Counted from the stretch's first letter, positions 8,749 to 19,228 are shown. The stretch: 64,000 nucleotides of DNA from Rhizobium laguerreae (GCF_002008165.1 NZ_MRDM01000030.1:372001-436000), one strand, 5' to 3'. Notes: a model not told the origin generated them from the sequence alone. Program-made: numbers and translations.

Positions 8749-9684
8749 TCAGGGGAAAAGATCGGGGAGTTCGGCGCGTGCGATGCGTCGCAATCTGACC
8801 GCTTCTGCCATGTCTATCGAGCGATAGGGAAACCGCAAGCGGGTGCTTACGGGTCCCCAATTGCCGATCGCACTCAAAAGTTTGTCGAGAGCGGCGTTCG
8901 AATAGCCAAATTCCTGGCGAAAGGGGACGATATGCGCGTCCATAAACGTGCAGATGCGTCGCTCCAAATCGAGTGCGGCGTCTATATCGTTTCGCATCGA
9001 GACCGTCCAGGTCTGAGCACCGCGGGGACTAAGGCAGGCCACGTTGGAAAAAGAGCCTGCTGCCACACCTTCCTTGGTGCCGGTTGCGAGATGATGGCCG
9101 GGGACGAAGAGCGACAGCCCGGACAGATACAGGCGCGCCTCGACATACCAGGAAGCGTCGCCATCGGCGAGCTTGATGCCGATCACCTCAGACACCGCCG
9201 CGCAGACCATGCCGAGGTCCTTTGGCGCCAGCACCCGTTTTGCATGCGGCGGATTGTAGAGGATGAGCGGAATGCCGTCGGCAGCCTCGGCCGCTCGTTT
9301 GAGGAAGTCGACCGCTTCGGCATCGTTGAGCGGCCACCAGTCGGGCAATATGACCTGAATGGCGCGGGGATCGAGCACGGCGGCGCGGCGGACGCGATTG
9401 AGCATGATCAGCGGGTCGGGCTGGCAGGCGCCGATGACGAATGGCGTTGAAGATGCCTTGCAGCGTTCGGCCAGCATTGCCTGGATGCTGTCAAACTCCG
9501 CCTCCGTCTGATTGTGGAATTCGCCGGCAGTGCCGTTCGAATAGATACCATCGACGCCGGCATCGATGAGGATGTCGATCTCTTCACCAAGCTTGTCGAA
9601 TTCGATGCTGTCATCGGCTGCGATCGGCAGAAGCAGGCTCGCCCAATTTCCGCCGATGGCGGGACGCGGCGTCTTCGCATTCAT
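8749..9684 (-). CDS. Dihydrodipicolinate synthase/N-acetylneuraminate lyase family protein (paralogue 1)
   Basis: 311-residue TIM-barrel aldolase of the DapA/NanA superfamily, which forms a Schiff base with a keto acid. The GxxGE-type motif appears as NGTAGEFHNQ, the catalytic Tyr lies in LILYNPPH and the Schiff-base Lys in IGIKLADG. It is not expected to be the housekeeping lysine enzyme: it is the last gene of an ABC importer operon that already holds another, divergent DapA paralogue (11690-12607). Sugar-acid, hydroxyproline or keto-acid cleavage are all possible; I cannot tell which. Confidence 0.88.
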   Translation of the reverse strand: MNAKTPRPAIGGNWASLLLPIAADDSIEFDKLGEEIDILIDAGVDGIYSNGTAGEFHNQTEAEFDSIQAMLAERCKASSTPFVIGACQPDPLIMLNRVRRAAVLDPRAIQVILPDWWPLNDAEAVDFLKRAAEAADGIPLILYNPPHAKRVLAPKDLGMVCAAVSEVIGIKLADGDASWYVEARLYLSGLSLFVPGHHLATGTKEGVAAGSFSNVACLSPRGAQTWTVSMRNDIDAALDLERRICTFMDAHIVPFRQEFGYSNAALDKLLSAIGNWGPVSTRLRFPYRSIDMAEAVRLRRIARAELPDLFP

Positions 9685-9710
9685 CTCTTGTTTCTCCGAT
9701 GGATGACGGA

Positions 9711-10664
<954 letters not shown>

Positions 10665-11681
10665 CTAGATCTCCTGCCATCTGATGCAGCGGCTGCGATG
10701 CTGCGGATTGACCTGTTCGAGTGCGGGAACGGCAGCGCGACAGGCATCGATCGCGAACTTGCAGCGCGGGGAAAAGGCACAGCCGCTCGGCATGTTCATC
10801 AGGCTCGGAACCATGCCGGGAATGGCCGCAAGCTTTTCGCCGGCCAGCTTCATCCGCGCGGCATCGCCAAGGCGCGGCATGGAGGCGAGAAGGCCCATCG
10901 TGTAGGGGTGCTTGGGATTGCGGAAAACCTCGCCGACCGGCCCTTCTTCGACGATCCGGCCGGCATACATTACCGCGACGCGATGGGCGATTTCGGCGAC
11001 CACGCCGAGATTGTGGGTGACAAAGAGCATGGCCATGCCGCGCTCGCGCTGCAGTTTGAGGAGCAGGTCGAGAATCTGCGCCTGGATCGTCACGTCGAGC
11101 GCCGTTGTCGGCTCGTCGGCGATCAGCAGCGCCGGATCGCAGGCGAGCGCCATGGCGATCGTGGCACGCTGCCGCATGCCGCCCGACAGTTCGTGCGGAT
11201 ATTGGCGGGCGCGGCGCTGGGCATCCGGTATGCCGACGCTTTCAAGCAACGCGACGGCTGCGTTCATCGCCGCCTTGCGGTCCGCTCCGCGATGGATGCG
11301 GATCGGCTCGGCGATCTGGTCGCCGATGGTGAAGACGGGATTGAGGCTCGACATCGGCTCCTGGAATATCATGCCGATGTCGTCGCCCCTGATCCTGCGC
11401 ATGCTCTCGTCATCTAGGGAGACCAGATCTCTGACCACGCCGTCGCTGGTCGCAAGGCGGATGCTGCCTGCAGCGATCACGCCGATGTTGCGGGTGAGCA
11501 GCCGCATGACGGATAGGCTGGTGACCGACTTGCCGGAGCCGGATTCGCCGACCAGTGCAAGCGTCTCACCGGCGGCAACGGTCAGGTCGATATTGTTGAC
11601 CGCCGTGATCTCGCCGCCGCGGATGCGGAAGACCGTTCGCAATCCCCTGATGTCGAGTACGGGTTCGGCGGTCTGTTCCAT
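10665..11681 (-). CDS. Peptide-type ABC transporter ATPase (DppD/OppD-like)
   Basis: 338-residue ATPase. Walker A GESGSGKSV lies at about residues 40-48, signature LSGGMRQRA, Walker B LLIADEPTTALDVTIQAQI. The C-terminal extension contains CAFSPRCKFAIDAC, the Cys-rich oligopeptide-transporter tail. It starts 8 bp after the stop of the second DapA-family gene and runs directly into the DppF-like gene, so all are one operon. Confidence 0.95.
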   Translation of the reverse strand: MEQTAEPVLDIRGLRTVFRIRGGEITAVNNIDLTVAAGETLALVGESGSGKSVTSLSVMRLLTRNIGVIAAGSIRLATSDGVVRDLVSLDDESMRRIRGDDIGMIFQEPMSSLNPVFTIGDQIAEPIRIHRGADRKAAMNAAVALLESVGIPDAQRRARQYPHELSGGMRQRATIAMALACDPALLIADEPTTALDVTIQAQILDLLLKLQRERGMAMLFVTHNLGVVAEIAHRVAVMYAGRIVEEGPVGEVFRNPKHPYTMGLLASMPRLGDAARMKLAGEKLAAIPGMVPSLMNMPSGCAFSPRCKFAIDACRAAVPALEQVNPQHRSRCIRWQEI

Positions 11682-11689
11682 CAGCCGGC

Positions 11690-12607
11690 TCAGTTCAGCA
11701 GACCGGTTGCACGCAGGATCTCGTCGATCCGCGCCGTTTCGGCATCGTTGAGGGAGGCACGCGGCCGCGGCATGACGGCGGAATCAATGATGCCGAGGCT
11801 GCGCATCGCCGCCTTGAAGGCGCCGATGCCGGCTGCGCCGCCGCTGACGCGGCCCTGCGCGACCCAGACGATTTCGAACAGGCGGCAGAGACGCTCCTGT
11901 TCCTTCCTCGCGGCGACCCAATCACCGCGCTGGGCAGCATCCCAAAGGCGGACATAGCCGTGCGGATCGACATTGGCGATACCGGGAACGACGCCATGGG
12001 CGCCCATCAGCAGGGCAGTATCGACGACGATCTCGGAGCCGGTCATCAGGAAGACGTCCTTGTGTTCGGCAAGATCGAGGAGCGCGTAGCGGAAGTTGCC
12101 GTCGTCGCCGCTGGAATCCTTGAGGCCGATAATCGCGCCTTCCCTGGCGAGCGTGACCACGGTGTGGCGCTGCAGCTTGACGTGAACGCAGACGGGAATG
12201 TCGTAGGCGACCAGCGGAATGTCCACCGCGTCGCGGATATAACGGAAGTGGTCGAGGATCTCGGACTGGCTGGTGACCGTATAAAATGGGGCCGTCACCA
12301 CAACCGCATCGGCGCCGGCGGCCTTTGCGACCTTCGCATGGGCGATGACGCGATCCGTGGTCGGGTCAATGACGCCGACGATCAGCGGCACCCGGCCATT
12401 CACCACCTTGGCCGAATGTTCGATGATTTCCCGCCGGGTCTTTTCGTCATGGAAGATCACCTCGCTCGTCGAGCCGAGCACGAATACGCCATGGCAACCG
12501 GCATCGATCAGATGCTCGAGCACGCGTGTATAGGATGGATAGTCGACGGTGAGATCGGGATTGAGCGGTGTTACGACAGGGGGGATGACACCCTTGAATT
12601 TGGTCAT
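11690..12607 (-). CDS. Dihydrodipicolinate synthase/N-acetylneuraminate lyase family protein (paralogue 2)
   Basis: 305-residue DapA-superfamily aldolase. The substrate-binding GSTSE motif (VLGSTSEVIFHDE), catalytic Tyr in VAYDIPVCV and Schiff-base Lys in IGLKDSSGDD are all visible. It is clearly different in sequence from paralogue 1 (8749-9684) although both sit in the same operon. It is placed between the permeases and the ATPases of the importer, which implies that the imported compound or a derivative is the substrate. Function beyond a class I lyase acting on a 2-keto acid is not supported. Confidence 0.9.
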   Translation of the reverse strand: MTKFKGVIPPVVTPLNPDLTVDYPSYTRVLEHLIDAGCHGVFVLGSTSEVIFHDEKTRREIIEHSAKVVNGRVPLIVGVIDPTTDRVIAHAKVAKAAGADAVVVTAPFYTVTSQSEILDHFRYIRDAVDIPLVAYDIPVCVHVKLQRHTVVTLAREGAIIGLKDSSGDDGNFRYALLDLAEHKDVFLMTGSEIVVDTALLMGAHGVVPGIANVDPHGYVRLWDAAQRGDWVAARKEQERLCRLFEIVWVAQGRVSGGAAGIGAFKAAMRSLGIIDSAVMPRPRASLNDAETARIDEILRATGLLN

Positions 12608-12625
12608 TTTCGATTCTTTCGATTG

Positions 12626-13504
12626 TCAGTTCAGTTCGGCACGCGGGTCGAAGGCATCTCTGAGGCCATCGCCAATGAAGTTGATTGCCAGGACGGCAAG
12701 GATGAGCGCGGCGCCGGGGAAGAGCCATTGCCACGGATATTGTTCGAGCACGGCGGTCGAGCGGGCCGCGTTCAGCATGTTGCCCCAGCTTGCCGCCGGC
12801 GGGGCGATGCCGAGACCGAGAAAGGACAGGCCCGCCTCGAGCAGAATGGCATTGGCGATCTGCAGCGTTGCATAGACCACGAGGATATCGATCGAGTTCG
12901 GCAGGCCGTGGCGAAAGAGCAGATGTCCGATGCCGGCGCCCATGCCGCGGGCGGCCATGACGAAGTCGCGTTCACGCAATTCCAGCAGCCGCGAACGGAT
13001 CATGCGCGCCAGCAGCGGCCAGGAAAGCAGCGAGATGACGAGCACCGTCGGCCAAATGCCGGTACCGGCAATCGAGGCGAGCACAAGCAGGAAGATGACG
13101 GGCGGCAGGGTCATTACCAAATCGACGAAGCGCATCGAGACGGCGTCCGTCCATCGTCCTGCAAGCGCCGAGATTGCCCCGAAGAGAAACCCGATGACTG
13201 CCGAAAGCGCGGTCGATGCGACGGCGACCAGAAGCGAAATGCGGCCGCCTTCGAGCACGCGGGCGAAGACGTCGCGGCCGACGCCATCGGCTCCGAACCA
13301 GTGCGTTGCCGTCGGGCCGCTATTCATCGCCAGAAGATCGATGTCGTTCGGCCGGAAAGCCCACCATAGCGGATAGGAGAGGATCAGCAGCAGCATTGGA
13401 ATGGCAATACAGACGCCGGCAACGGCTGCGCGGTTGAGCAGAAACCGACTGAAGGCGCGAGCCAATGGTCCGGGGCTCCGGCGTTCGGAAGAGCGTGCCA
13501 GCAT
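12626..13504 (-). CDS. Peptide-type ABC transporter permease (DppC-like)
   Basis: 292-residue inner-membrane permease. It shows the DppC pattern: first membrane segment about residues 26-47, FGADGVGRDVFARV loop, then five segments, EAA loop around DFVMAARGMGAGIGHLLFRH. The ATG at 13504 lies two bases after the stop of the DppB-like gene; the longer open frame to 13579 overlaps that gene and is rejected. Ends 18 bp before the DapA-family paralogue 2. Confidence 0.94.
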   Translation of the reverse strand: MLARSSERRSPGPLARAFSRFLLNRAAVAGVCIAIPMLLLILSYPLWWAFRPNDIDLLAMNSGPTATHWFGADGVGRDVFARVLEGGRISLLVAVASTALSAVIGFLFGAISALAGRWTDAVSMRFVDLVMTLPPVIFLLVLASIAGTGIWPTVLVISLLSWPLLARMIRSRLLELRERDFVMAARGMGAGIGHLLFRHGLPNSIDILVVYATLQIANAILLEAGLSFLGLGIAPPAASWGNMLNAARSTAVLEQYPWQWLFPGAALILAVLAINFIGDGLRDAFDPRAELN

Positions 13505-13506
13505 GA

Positions 13507-14472
13507 TCAGCCCACCTTGATGCGCGGGTCGACGACCGCATAGGTGATGTCGGTCAGAAGATTGACGACGATAACGCAAGCACCGATGACGAGCGTCGCG
13601 CCCATGATGACGGGGTAGTCGCGAGTCTGCACGGCATCGACAAGCAAGAGACCCATACCCGGCCAGTTGAAGACGCTCTCGATGAAGATGGCGCCGCCGA
13701 TTGCAAGCCCGATGGTGGAGCCGATCAGCGTCACGATCGGAAGAAGCGCATTGCGCAAGGCATGCTTGGTGATGACCCAGAACTCGCGAACGCCCTTTGC
13801 GCGGGCCGTGCGCACGTAATCCTGGTTCAGGACTTCGAGCAGCGACGCGCGCATGTAACGCATGATCAATGCGGCTTGCGCGACAGACAGAAGTGCCGCC
13901 GGCAGGATCAGATGGTGGAGGAGATCACCGAGCGAGAATTCCTCGCCCGGCGTCAGCATGCCGCCGGATGGCATCCAGTGCAGGCGGACGGAGAAAATAT
14001 AAAGCCCGATCAGCGCGCTGAGGAAGGCAGGGCTCGAAATGCCGGCAAGCGCAACCACCGACAAGGAGAGATCGGCAAGCGAATTGCGGCGGACGGCGCC
14101 GATCACCCCGAAGGTAATGCCGGCGACGATGGCGAAGGCAAGTGCGGTGCCCATCAAGAGCACTGTCGGGCCGATCCGTGACAGCACTAAACCCAGAACC
14201 GGCTGATCGAGACGCTTGATCGAATAGCCGAGATTGCCGGTCAGCGCCTGCTGCAACCAGCCCAGATACTGCACGGGCAAGGGCTGATCGAGCCCGAGGC
14301 TTCGGCGCAGATCGGCAAGATCTGACGGCGACATCGGCAGATTCGGATCGATATAGGCATCGATCGGATCGCCGGGTGTCAGGCGCAGCAGCAGGAAGAT
14401 CAGCATGCTCAGGGCAACGAGCATGCCTATTCCTATGATCAGACGTCTGAGACTGTATTGGAGCATCGGCAA
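13507..14472 (-). CDS. Peptide-type ABC transporter permease (DppB-like)
   Basis: 321-residue permease with six predicted membrane segments. Conserved DppB positions are visible: LRLTPGDPIDAYIDPN after the first segment, LGLDQPLPVQYLGWL in the periplasmic loop, and an EAA loop with NQDYVRTARAKGV. A second possible ATG lies two codons in. It follows the binding-protein gene by 65 bp and is two bases from the DppC-like gene. Confidence 0.94.
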   Translation of the reverse strand: MPMLQYSLRRLIIGIGMLVALSMLIFLLLRLTPGDPIDAYIDPNLPMSPSDLADLRRSLGLDQPLPVQYLGWLQQALTGNLGYSIKRLDQPVLGLVLSRIGPTVLLMGTALAFAIVAGITFGVIGAVRRNSLADLSLSVVALAGISSPAFLSALIGLYIFSVRLHWMPSGGMLTPGEEFSLGDLLHHLILPAALLSVAQAALIMRYMRASLLEVLNQDYVRTARAKGVREFWVITKHALRNALLPIVTLIGSTIGLAIGGAIFIESVFNWPGMGLLLVDAVQTRDYPVIMGATLVIGACVIVVNLLTDITYAVVDPRIKVG

Positions 14473-14537
14473 TCCGTCTTATCGGGCCGTCTTGTGAGGG
14501 TGGCCGAGGCCACCCTCGAGGCTTTCCCGGCAAACGC

Positions 14538-16136
14538 CTATTCGGCAATCGACCATTTCTGCGGATTGGCTTGGTAGGGGCCGCCGCCCGGCGCCGGCGT
14601 CCAGACGAAATCCTTCACCTTGGTCGAGACGATGCCGTAGCGGTTTGCCACCCAGAGCGTCGCCCAGGGCAGGTTCGTGTTCATCGCCTTGCAGACGTCC
14701 TGGTAGGCGGCATCCCGCTTGGTGCTATCAGGCTCGGCCAAGGCACTATCGAGCGCCTTGGTGAGGTCAGGCATGCGAACCCTGGCGACATTCGGTCCGG
14801 CCGGAGGGATCTGCTTCTCGTTGAGGCCGACATTGATGCTTCCGGCATCCGGCCCGTTCTGCAGCCCGGCATAAACCAACTGGAACTGGGCAATATCCGG
14901 CGTCGCATTGAGCACGATGCTGTTATAGGTCGGCGCATCGACGGCGCGCGGGACGATGTTGATGCCGACCTGGGCAAGCATTGCCTGGACTGCGGCAAGC
15001 ACGTTGGTCGCCAGCGGCGTAGTGTAATAGGTCAGAAGCGTGATCGGTTTGCTGCCGTTGATCTGGTCCCAACCGGCTTCCGTCAGCAATTGCTTGGCCT
15101 TCTCGGGATCGTAGGTATAGGTGTCGATGCCCTGAGGTATCAGCTGTTCGGCGACATAGGCGCAATTGGCAGGCTTGGCCGCGCCGCCATAGAGGCTCTG
15201 GATGATGGCATCGCGATTGATCGCGTACATCACCGCCTGGCGGACGCGCACGTCCTTCCAGAGCGGGGAATCGTGGTTGAAGCCGAGATAGTTGACGACG
15301 AAAGAGTTGCCTTCGATGACCTTAAAGTCCTTGTTGTCCTTGAAGGTCGGCACGTCGTTGGAATCGACATAGGTGAACTGGATTTCGCCGGATCTCAGCG
15401 CCGCGATCGCTGCGGCCGGGTTGGCGAAATAGCGATTGATGACGCGTTCCAGTGCGGGTTTGCCACCGCGGTAATCGGTATTTGCGGCAAGTTCGACATA
15501 TTGATCCGAGACGTATTTGGTGAATTTGAACGGACCGGTGCCGATCGGGGCCGTGGACCACCACGCGTTCTTCGCCAGCTGGTCGGCCGGAATCGAGGAG
15601 AGGGCATGCTCGGGCAGCATCATCACCTTGGTCATCGTGTCGGGAAAACTGCTGCTGGGGGCGCTGAGCTTGATGACAACAGTGTGATCGTCCGGTGTCT
15701 CGACCGACGATATGCCCTTCAGCCGGGCAGCGAGCACCGAGCCGGTTTTCGCTTCCATCGCAAGGCCCATGGTGAACTTCGCGTCCTTGGCGGTGAACGG
15801 TTTGCCGTCATGCCATTTGGCGTCCGCCAGCTTGAACGTGTAGGTCATCTGGTCGGAGCTGACCTCGTAGGAGCTTGCCAGCGCGCCGACGACCTTCTGC
15901 AGCTTCTCGTCATAGGTGATCAGCGGTTCGTAGTAGACGCTGAGCCAGGTGAAGCCGGCGGTCGCGGCGAGCGGATTGAAGTTGCCCTGGAAGCCTCCGG
16001 GGCCGACATCGAAACCGCCCGACAGCGTGGCTGCCTGAGCCTCAGCTGCAACGCCCGAAACGACAAGAGCCGGAACGGCAGCCGTCGACAGCAGGGCGCC
16101 AAGCGCAATGACGGATAATCTAGACAGTCTTTTCAT
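14538..16136 (-). CDS. ABC transporter substrate-binding protein, family 5
   Basis: 532-residue periplasmic binding protein of the peptide/opine class. The signal peptide spans about residues 1-35 (MKRLSRLSVIALGALLS, cleavage near AEAQAA). Family 5 marks include YTFKLADAKWHDGKPFTAKD and the AMNTNLPWATLWVANRYGI C-terminal lobe. The start at 16136 has GGGAGG just upstream; a further ATG at 16175 has no such site. It overlaps the 3' end of the GntR gene by 17 bp and is the first structural gene of the second importer operon. Confidence 0.94.
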   Translation of the reverse strand: MKRLSRLSVIALGALLSTAAVPALVVSGVAAEAQAATLSGGFDVGPGGFQGNFNPLAATAGFTWLSVYYEPLITYDEKLQKVVGALASSYEVSSDQMTYTFKLADAKWHDGKPFTAKDAKFTMGLAMEAKTGSVLAARLKGISSVETPDDHTVVIKLSAPSSSFPDTMTKVMMLPEHALSSIPADQLAKNAWWSTAPIGTGPFKFTKYVSDQYVELAANTDYRGGKPALERVINRYFANPAAAIAALRSGEIQFTYVDSNDVPTFKDNKDFKVIEGNSFVVNYLGFNHDSPLWKDVRVRQAVMYAINRDAIIQSLYGGAAKPANCAYVAEQLIPQGIDTYTYDPEKAKQLLTEAGWDQINGSKPITLLTYYTTPLATNVLAAVQAMLAQVGINIVPRAVDAPTYNSIVLNATPDIAQFQLVYAGLQNGPDAGSINVGLNEKQIPPAGPNVARVRMPDLTKALDSALAEPDSTKRDAAYQDVCKAMNTNLPWATLWVANRYGIVSTKVKDFVWTPAPGGGPYQANPQKWSIAE

Positions 16137-16872
16137 GTGTTCCTCCCACGTTTGAACTTGTCTTGTTGTTGGCAATCACCCGGGCAATGCCTTCGTAGTG
16201 ACGATCCAGGCGTCTGCGCGCCTCCTCCAGATCTTTTGCCTCGATCGCATCGACGATCGCGGCATGGTCGCGCCACGTCGCCATCGGATCGGCATTTTCA
16301 AGGTTGACGAAATCCGACGCCTTATAGAAGGCGAGCCAGAAGACATCGATCAGCCGCACCAGCGTTTCATTGTCCTGGCAGCGAAACAGCAGTCGGTGGA
16401 ACAACTGGTCGTCTTGCGCAAAGGTTTCGCCCCGCTCAGCATGGGCGCGCATCCGATTGACGGTGGCGCGCAGCTCGGCGATGTCCTCCTCGCCGATCAC
16501 GTCGATCGTCTTGCCGATCAATCCCACTTCCAGCGTACGCCGGATTTCGAGGACCTCCTCGATCTGCCGCAGGGCGCCGCCGAGGCCATAAGCGAGGTTG
16601 TCGAGAAGCGGCTCGAAGGAAAAGGCCTTCACGAAGATGCCGACGCCGCGCCGCGTCTCCAGCACGCCGAGCGATTCCAACGCCTTTATGCCTTCCCTCA
16701 GCGAATTGCGGCTGACGCCGAGCTGGGTGGCGAGCTCTCCTTCCGCCGGAAGCAGGGTGCCGGGCGCAAGGCCATTGTCGCCGATATAGGCGCGCAGACT
16801 TTCCTGCACGGAGACATGCAACAGCGGCGCGCGCGTTAGCGGCTTCATCGATTTCAATGTCATGCCGGTCAC
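16120..16872 (-). CDS. GntR family (FadR subfamily) transcriptional regulator
   Basis: 250-residue regulator. N-terminal winged helix (about residues 17-83) contains the GntR signature LPAEGELATQLGVSRNSLREGIKALESLGVLETRRG. The C-terminal all-helical FCD domain carries the metal-binding-type residues of the FadR group (Asp/His positions in DDQLFHRLLF, and DHAAIVDAIEAKD, RLDRHYEGI). It leads the DapA/ABC operon and overlaps the binding-protein start, so it probably senses the transported compound or a catabolite and controls the operon together with itself. Confidence 0.93.
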   Translation of the reverse strand: MTGMTLKSMKPLTRAPLLHVSVQESLRAYIGDNGLAPGTLLPAEGELATQLGVSRNSLREGIKALESLGVLETRRGVGIFVKAFSFEPLLDNLAYGLGGALRQIEEVLEIRRTLEVGLIGKTIDVIGEEDIAELRATVNRMRAHAERGETFAQDDQLFHRLLFRCQDNETLVRLIDVFWLAFYKASDFVNLENADPMATWRDHAAIVDAIEAKDLEEARRRLDRHYEGIARVIANNKTSSNVGGTHEKTV

Positions 16873-16903
16873 TTTCCCGCATCGCCGATAAGATTGAAGT
16901 TAC

Positions 16904-16922
16904 ATATCGACTTGTAGGATAT
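16904..16922. promoter_or_regulatory. Candidate GntR operator upstream of operon 2
   Basis: ATATC-N9-GATAT inverted repeat centred about 40 bp upstream of the GntR start. Symmetry and position suit autoregulation. It is imperfect evidence: short AT-rich repeats occur by chance. Confidence 0.35.
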
Positions 16923-17038
16923 CTGTCAAATGGTCAGGTTTGGAGAGCTGCCGCCGAACCCGGCTGGCAGCCGTTTGAGGCGGGAGTTTTTGGGCACCGG
17001 AAGGACCACAAGAACGGCGCACTTTTGCCGGAATTACT

Positions 17039-18325
17039 TCATTGGAGGCTTTGATCGACCTCTGGAGAGTGGACCACCACGCGGTTGCGGCCGGTCTTTT
17101 TGGCAAGGTAGAGGGCCGCATCCGCTTGTCGCTGCATGTGCTCTGCTGACACGGGTTCACCGTTTTGCATCGATATCGCTAGTCCGATGCTGACAGTGAC
17201 CCAGGGACCGACGCGGGAAGTAGGATTTGGAAGAGACGCAGCTTCTACTCGGCTGCGAATTCTCTCAGCGATCACCCCGGCCTCCTGTTGATCGGAGCCT
17301 GGGAGAAAGACGAGAAATTCTTCGCCTCCGTACCGGGCGACCTGGTCCCGCTCGTCTCTCATGCTGCTCTGAATGATGCCGGCAACTTTCACCAGGCAGC
17401 GGTCGCCTTCGGCATGTCCGAGATTATCGTTGAGATGCTTGAAGTCGTCGACATCGCACATCAGCATCGCCGCGCCGTTCGTTCTTTTGAGGTCTTCGTT
17501 CCAGAAATGATTTAGCGTTTCCATCATCGAACGCCGGTTGGCGACACCCGTCAACGGGTCGGTCCGCGCCAGCAATTCCAGCTGCGAGTTGGCGTCTGTA
17601 AGCTCCGCGAGGCGACTTCGATCTCGTAACTCGAGCAAGAAAGTCTTCTGAGCGAAGATGGTGGCGGTGCGGCGGGCAACGACGGTTGCAGCCACACCGC
17701 TTGCGAAAAACAGCGTCCCGGCCAGAGCACTTCCCGCTTCAATGTCTGGATTGCGCAGCTGAAACACAAGGTAGAGACCGAGGGCAGCAGCGCCGATCGC
17801 CATCGCCCAACTGAGTGGAATCGGAAATATGATAATAGCAGTGACGGCCACAAAAAGCATGATGGTCAAATGCCGCTCGTAAAACTCACCACCGCTGTTA
17901 ACCCCAACCAAGGCTACCGACAGGAGGATGAGAAAAACGGCCGAGAGGAGGAAAACTCCCTGCACCCACAAAGCATGCGGCCGCAGGAAGGCTATCGCGG
18001 CGACAAGAGCCGCTGGGGGAAGGATAGACGCTGGCCAAAGCATCGACATGACGGTTTCGGTCGGAAGCAAGATCGCGTTGAGACCCAACGTCAGGACGTC
18101 GAGCACGATAACCCAAACCATCCACGCGCGGATGATCTTGGCAGTCCGCGGCCAGGAGCGTTCGCCAAAAAGCTGGGCCAGTTCCCCATTGAGGCGGATA
18201 TCACGCGTGCGTCCACCGAGCAGGCGCTCGACTTGCTCTACAATGGCCGGGCTCAACCTCTGAAGAGGTTTCCGCGAAGACGCCCTTACCGGTTTGATAG
18301 GAGCTGTGGTTCGCTCGGTATCCAT
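17039..18325 (-). CDS. Membrane-anchored diguanylate cyclase (GGDEF protein)
   Basis: 428-residue protein predicted to make cyclic di-GMP at the inner membrane. About six hydrophobic segments (approximately residues 66-88, 97-116, 121-142, 153-170, 172-190, 200-219) form a MASE-like N-terminal sensor, followed by a short coil and a GGDEF domain from about 245. The active-site motif is GGEEF at 333-337, preceded by DPLTGVANRR and MCDVDDFKHLND, so the cyclase appears intact. The position five residues upstream of GGEEF reads DERD, not the RxxD of the usual product-inhibition site. It stands alone on the minus strand; no phosphodiesterase domain or partner is adjacent. Confidence 0.92.
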   Translation of the reverse strand: MDTERTTAPIKPVRASSRKPLQRLSPAIVEQVERLLGGRTRDIRLNGELAQLFGERSWPRTAKIIRAWMVWVIVLDVLTLGLNAILLPTETVMSMLWPASILPPAALVAAIAFLRPHALWVQGVFLLSAVFLILLSVALVGVNSGGEFYERHLTIMLFVAVTAIIIFPIPLSWAMAIGAAALGLYLVFQLRNPDIEAGSALAGTLFFASGVAATVVARRTATIFAQKTFLLELRDRSRLAELTDANSQLELLARTDPLTGVANRRSMMETLNHFWNEDLKRTNGAAMLMCDVDDFKHLNDNLGHAEGDRCLVKVAGIIQSSMRDERDQVARYGGEEFLVFLPGSDQQEAGVIAERIRSRVEAASLPNPTSRVGPWVTVSIGLAISMQNGEPVSAEHMQRQADAALYLAKKTGRNRVVVHSPEVDQSLQ

Positions 18326-18936
18326 GTGTCGGATCTAGGGAGCAGACGACTGGAGGCAAGACGAGCCGCGAATTCCGCCCCAAAAGACGATATGCTTGCC
18401 CTAATGATTTTGTACCACGGGACAACAGTATGTCGTTACCGTATCATATTGGGTCAAAGTCTCGTTCGTGCCAGGCCGAACTCACGATTCAATTCTTTTC
18501 ACGGCGATCACCTTTCAGTCGGTAGACCGACACGTGATTTGCCCTCCGTCAGAGCGGGATAGTAAGCGTTCGACTTGACGTCTGGTTTCCGAATGACGGC
18601 CGCTCACGCCGTGACCTGATTTCCAGCCAGCCCTCGTTGAGCAGGATCTTGACCGTCTGCACTGCGTTGTGGTGCATCTCGATGGCTGCTCCTTCCCATC
18701 GCTGACATCGGCATCTATGACAGGACAATACGGGCCTCTTGACCGGCGGCTGTAATGGGAGTGGCAGTTGCTCAACTGAGCGCGATAGGGTTTTGCGCAA
18801 ATCCGGCGGACGACCTATCCGGCGAGCCACTTCAGCGGCAAATGGACGGTGGATGACGGCTGCAATTTGTCGCAGTTCCAAAAGCGCCATTCCAAACCAC
18901 GCGAGGAGTTGCCAGGTGATATCGCACTCCATATAT
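18326..18936. other. Gene-poor stretch between GGDEF gene and toxin-antitoxin pair
   Basis: About 610 bp with no recognisable gene. Open frames of 60-130 codons exist on both strands but have Arg/Ser/Cys-rich translations without domain signatures or convincing ribosome binding sites. It may hold a decayed gene or the edge of an inserted segment; I see no terminal repeat or transposase remnant. Confidence 0.5.
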
Positions 18937-18953
18937 TGATAGCATAACCATCA
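18937..18953. promoter_or_regulatory. Candidate toxin-antitoxin autoregulatory site
   Basis: TGAT-N9-ATCA inverted repeat 21 bp upstream of the antitoxin start. Ribbon-helix-helix antitoxins usually bind inverted repeats at this position. Short repeat, so only suggestive. Confidence 0.35.
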
Positions 18954-18973
18954 GCCTTAAGGGAGTGCAATCG

Positions 18974-19228
18974 ATGGCTGCAGTTACAATACGCAATTTG
19001 TCTGACGAGACACACCGTGCCTTAAGAGTGAGGGCAGCTCATCACGGCCGCAGTACAGAAGCAGAAATCCGTGACATCCTTGAAACAGCGGTACGGCCAG
19101 CTGAGCGCGTCATGTTGGGCTCGTTGCTAGCATCGATCGGCCGCGAGGCAGGACTTTCCAACAACGACGTGGATAATCTGCAGCTAGTCCGAGACAAAGC
19201 AGCTGCGGAACCTATGAGTTTCGAATGA
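18974..19228 (+). CDS. FitA/VapB-type ribbon-helix-helix antitoxin
   Basis: 84-residue antitoxin. The N-terminal ribbon-helix-helix DNA-binding domain reads AAVTIRNLSDETHRALRVRA and continues with HGRSTEAEIRDILE, the FitA-type consensus. The C-terminal part (SLLASIGREAGLSNNDVDNL and onward) should wrap around the toxin. ATG at 18974 has GGGAG eight bases upstream; an in-frame GTG at 18965 is less likely. Its TGA overlaps the toxin ATG (ATGA), the usual translational coupling of these pairs. Confidence 0.92.
   Translation: MAAVTIRNLSDETHRALRVRAAHHGRSTEAEIRDILETAVRPAERVMLGSLLASIGREAGLSNNDVDNLQLVRDKAAAEPMSFE

Noticed and set aside
11960..13369. 469-codon open frame on the plus strand
   Set aside because: Antisense to the DapA-family lyase and DppC-like permease; Asp/Arg/Gly-rich composition typical of GC-rich shadow frames.
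14571..16118. 515-codon open frame on the plus strand
   Set aside because: Exactly antisense to the substrate-binding protein gene, no domain signature.
18549..18932. 127-codon minus-strand frame in the gene-poor segment
   Set aside because: No ribosome binding site, no recognised domain, unusual composition; kept only as part of the described gap.
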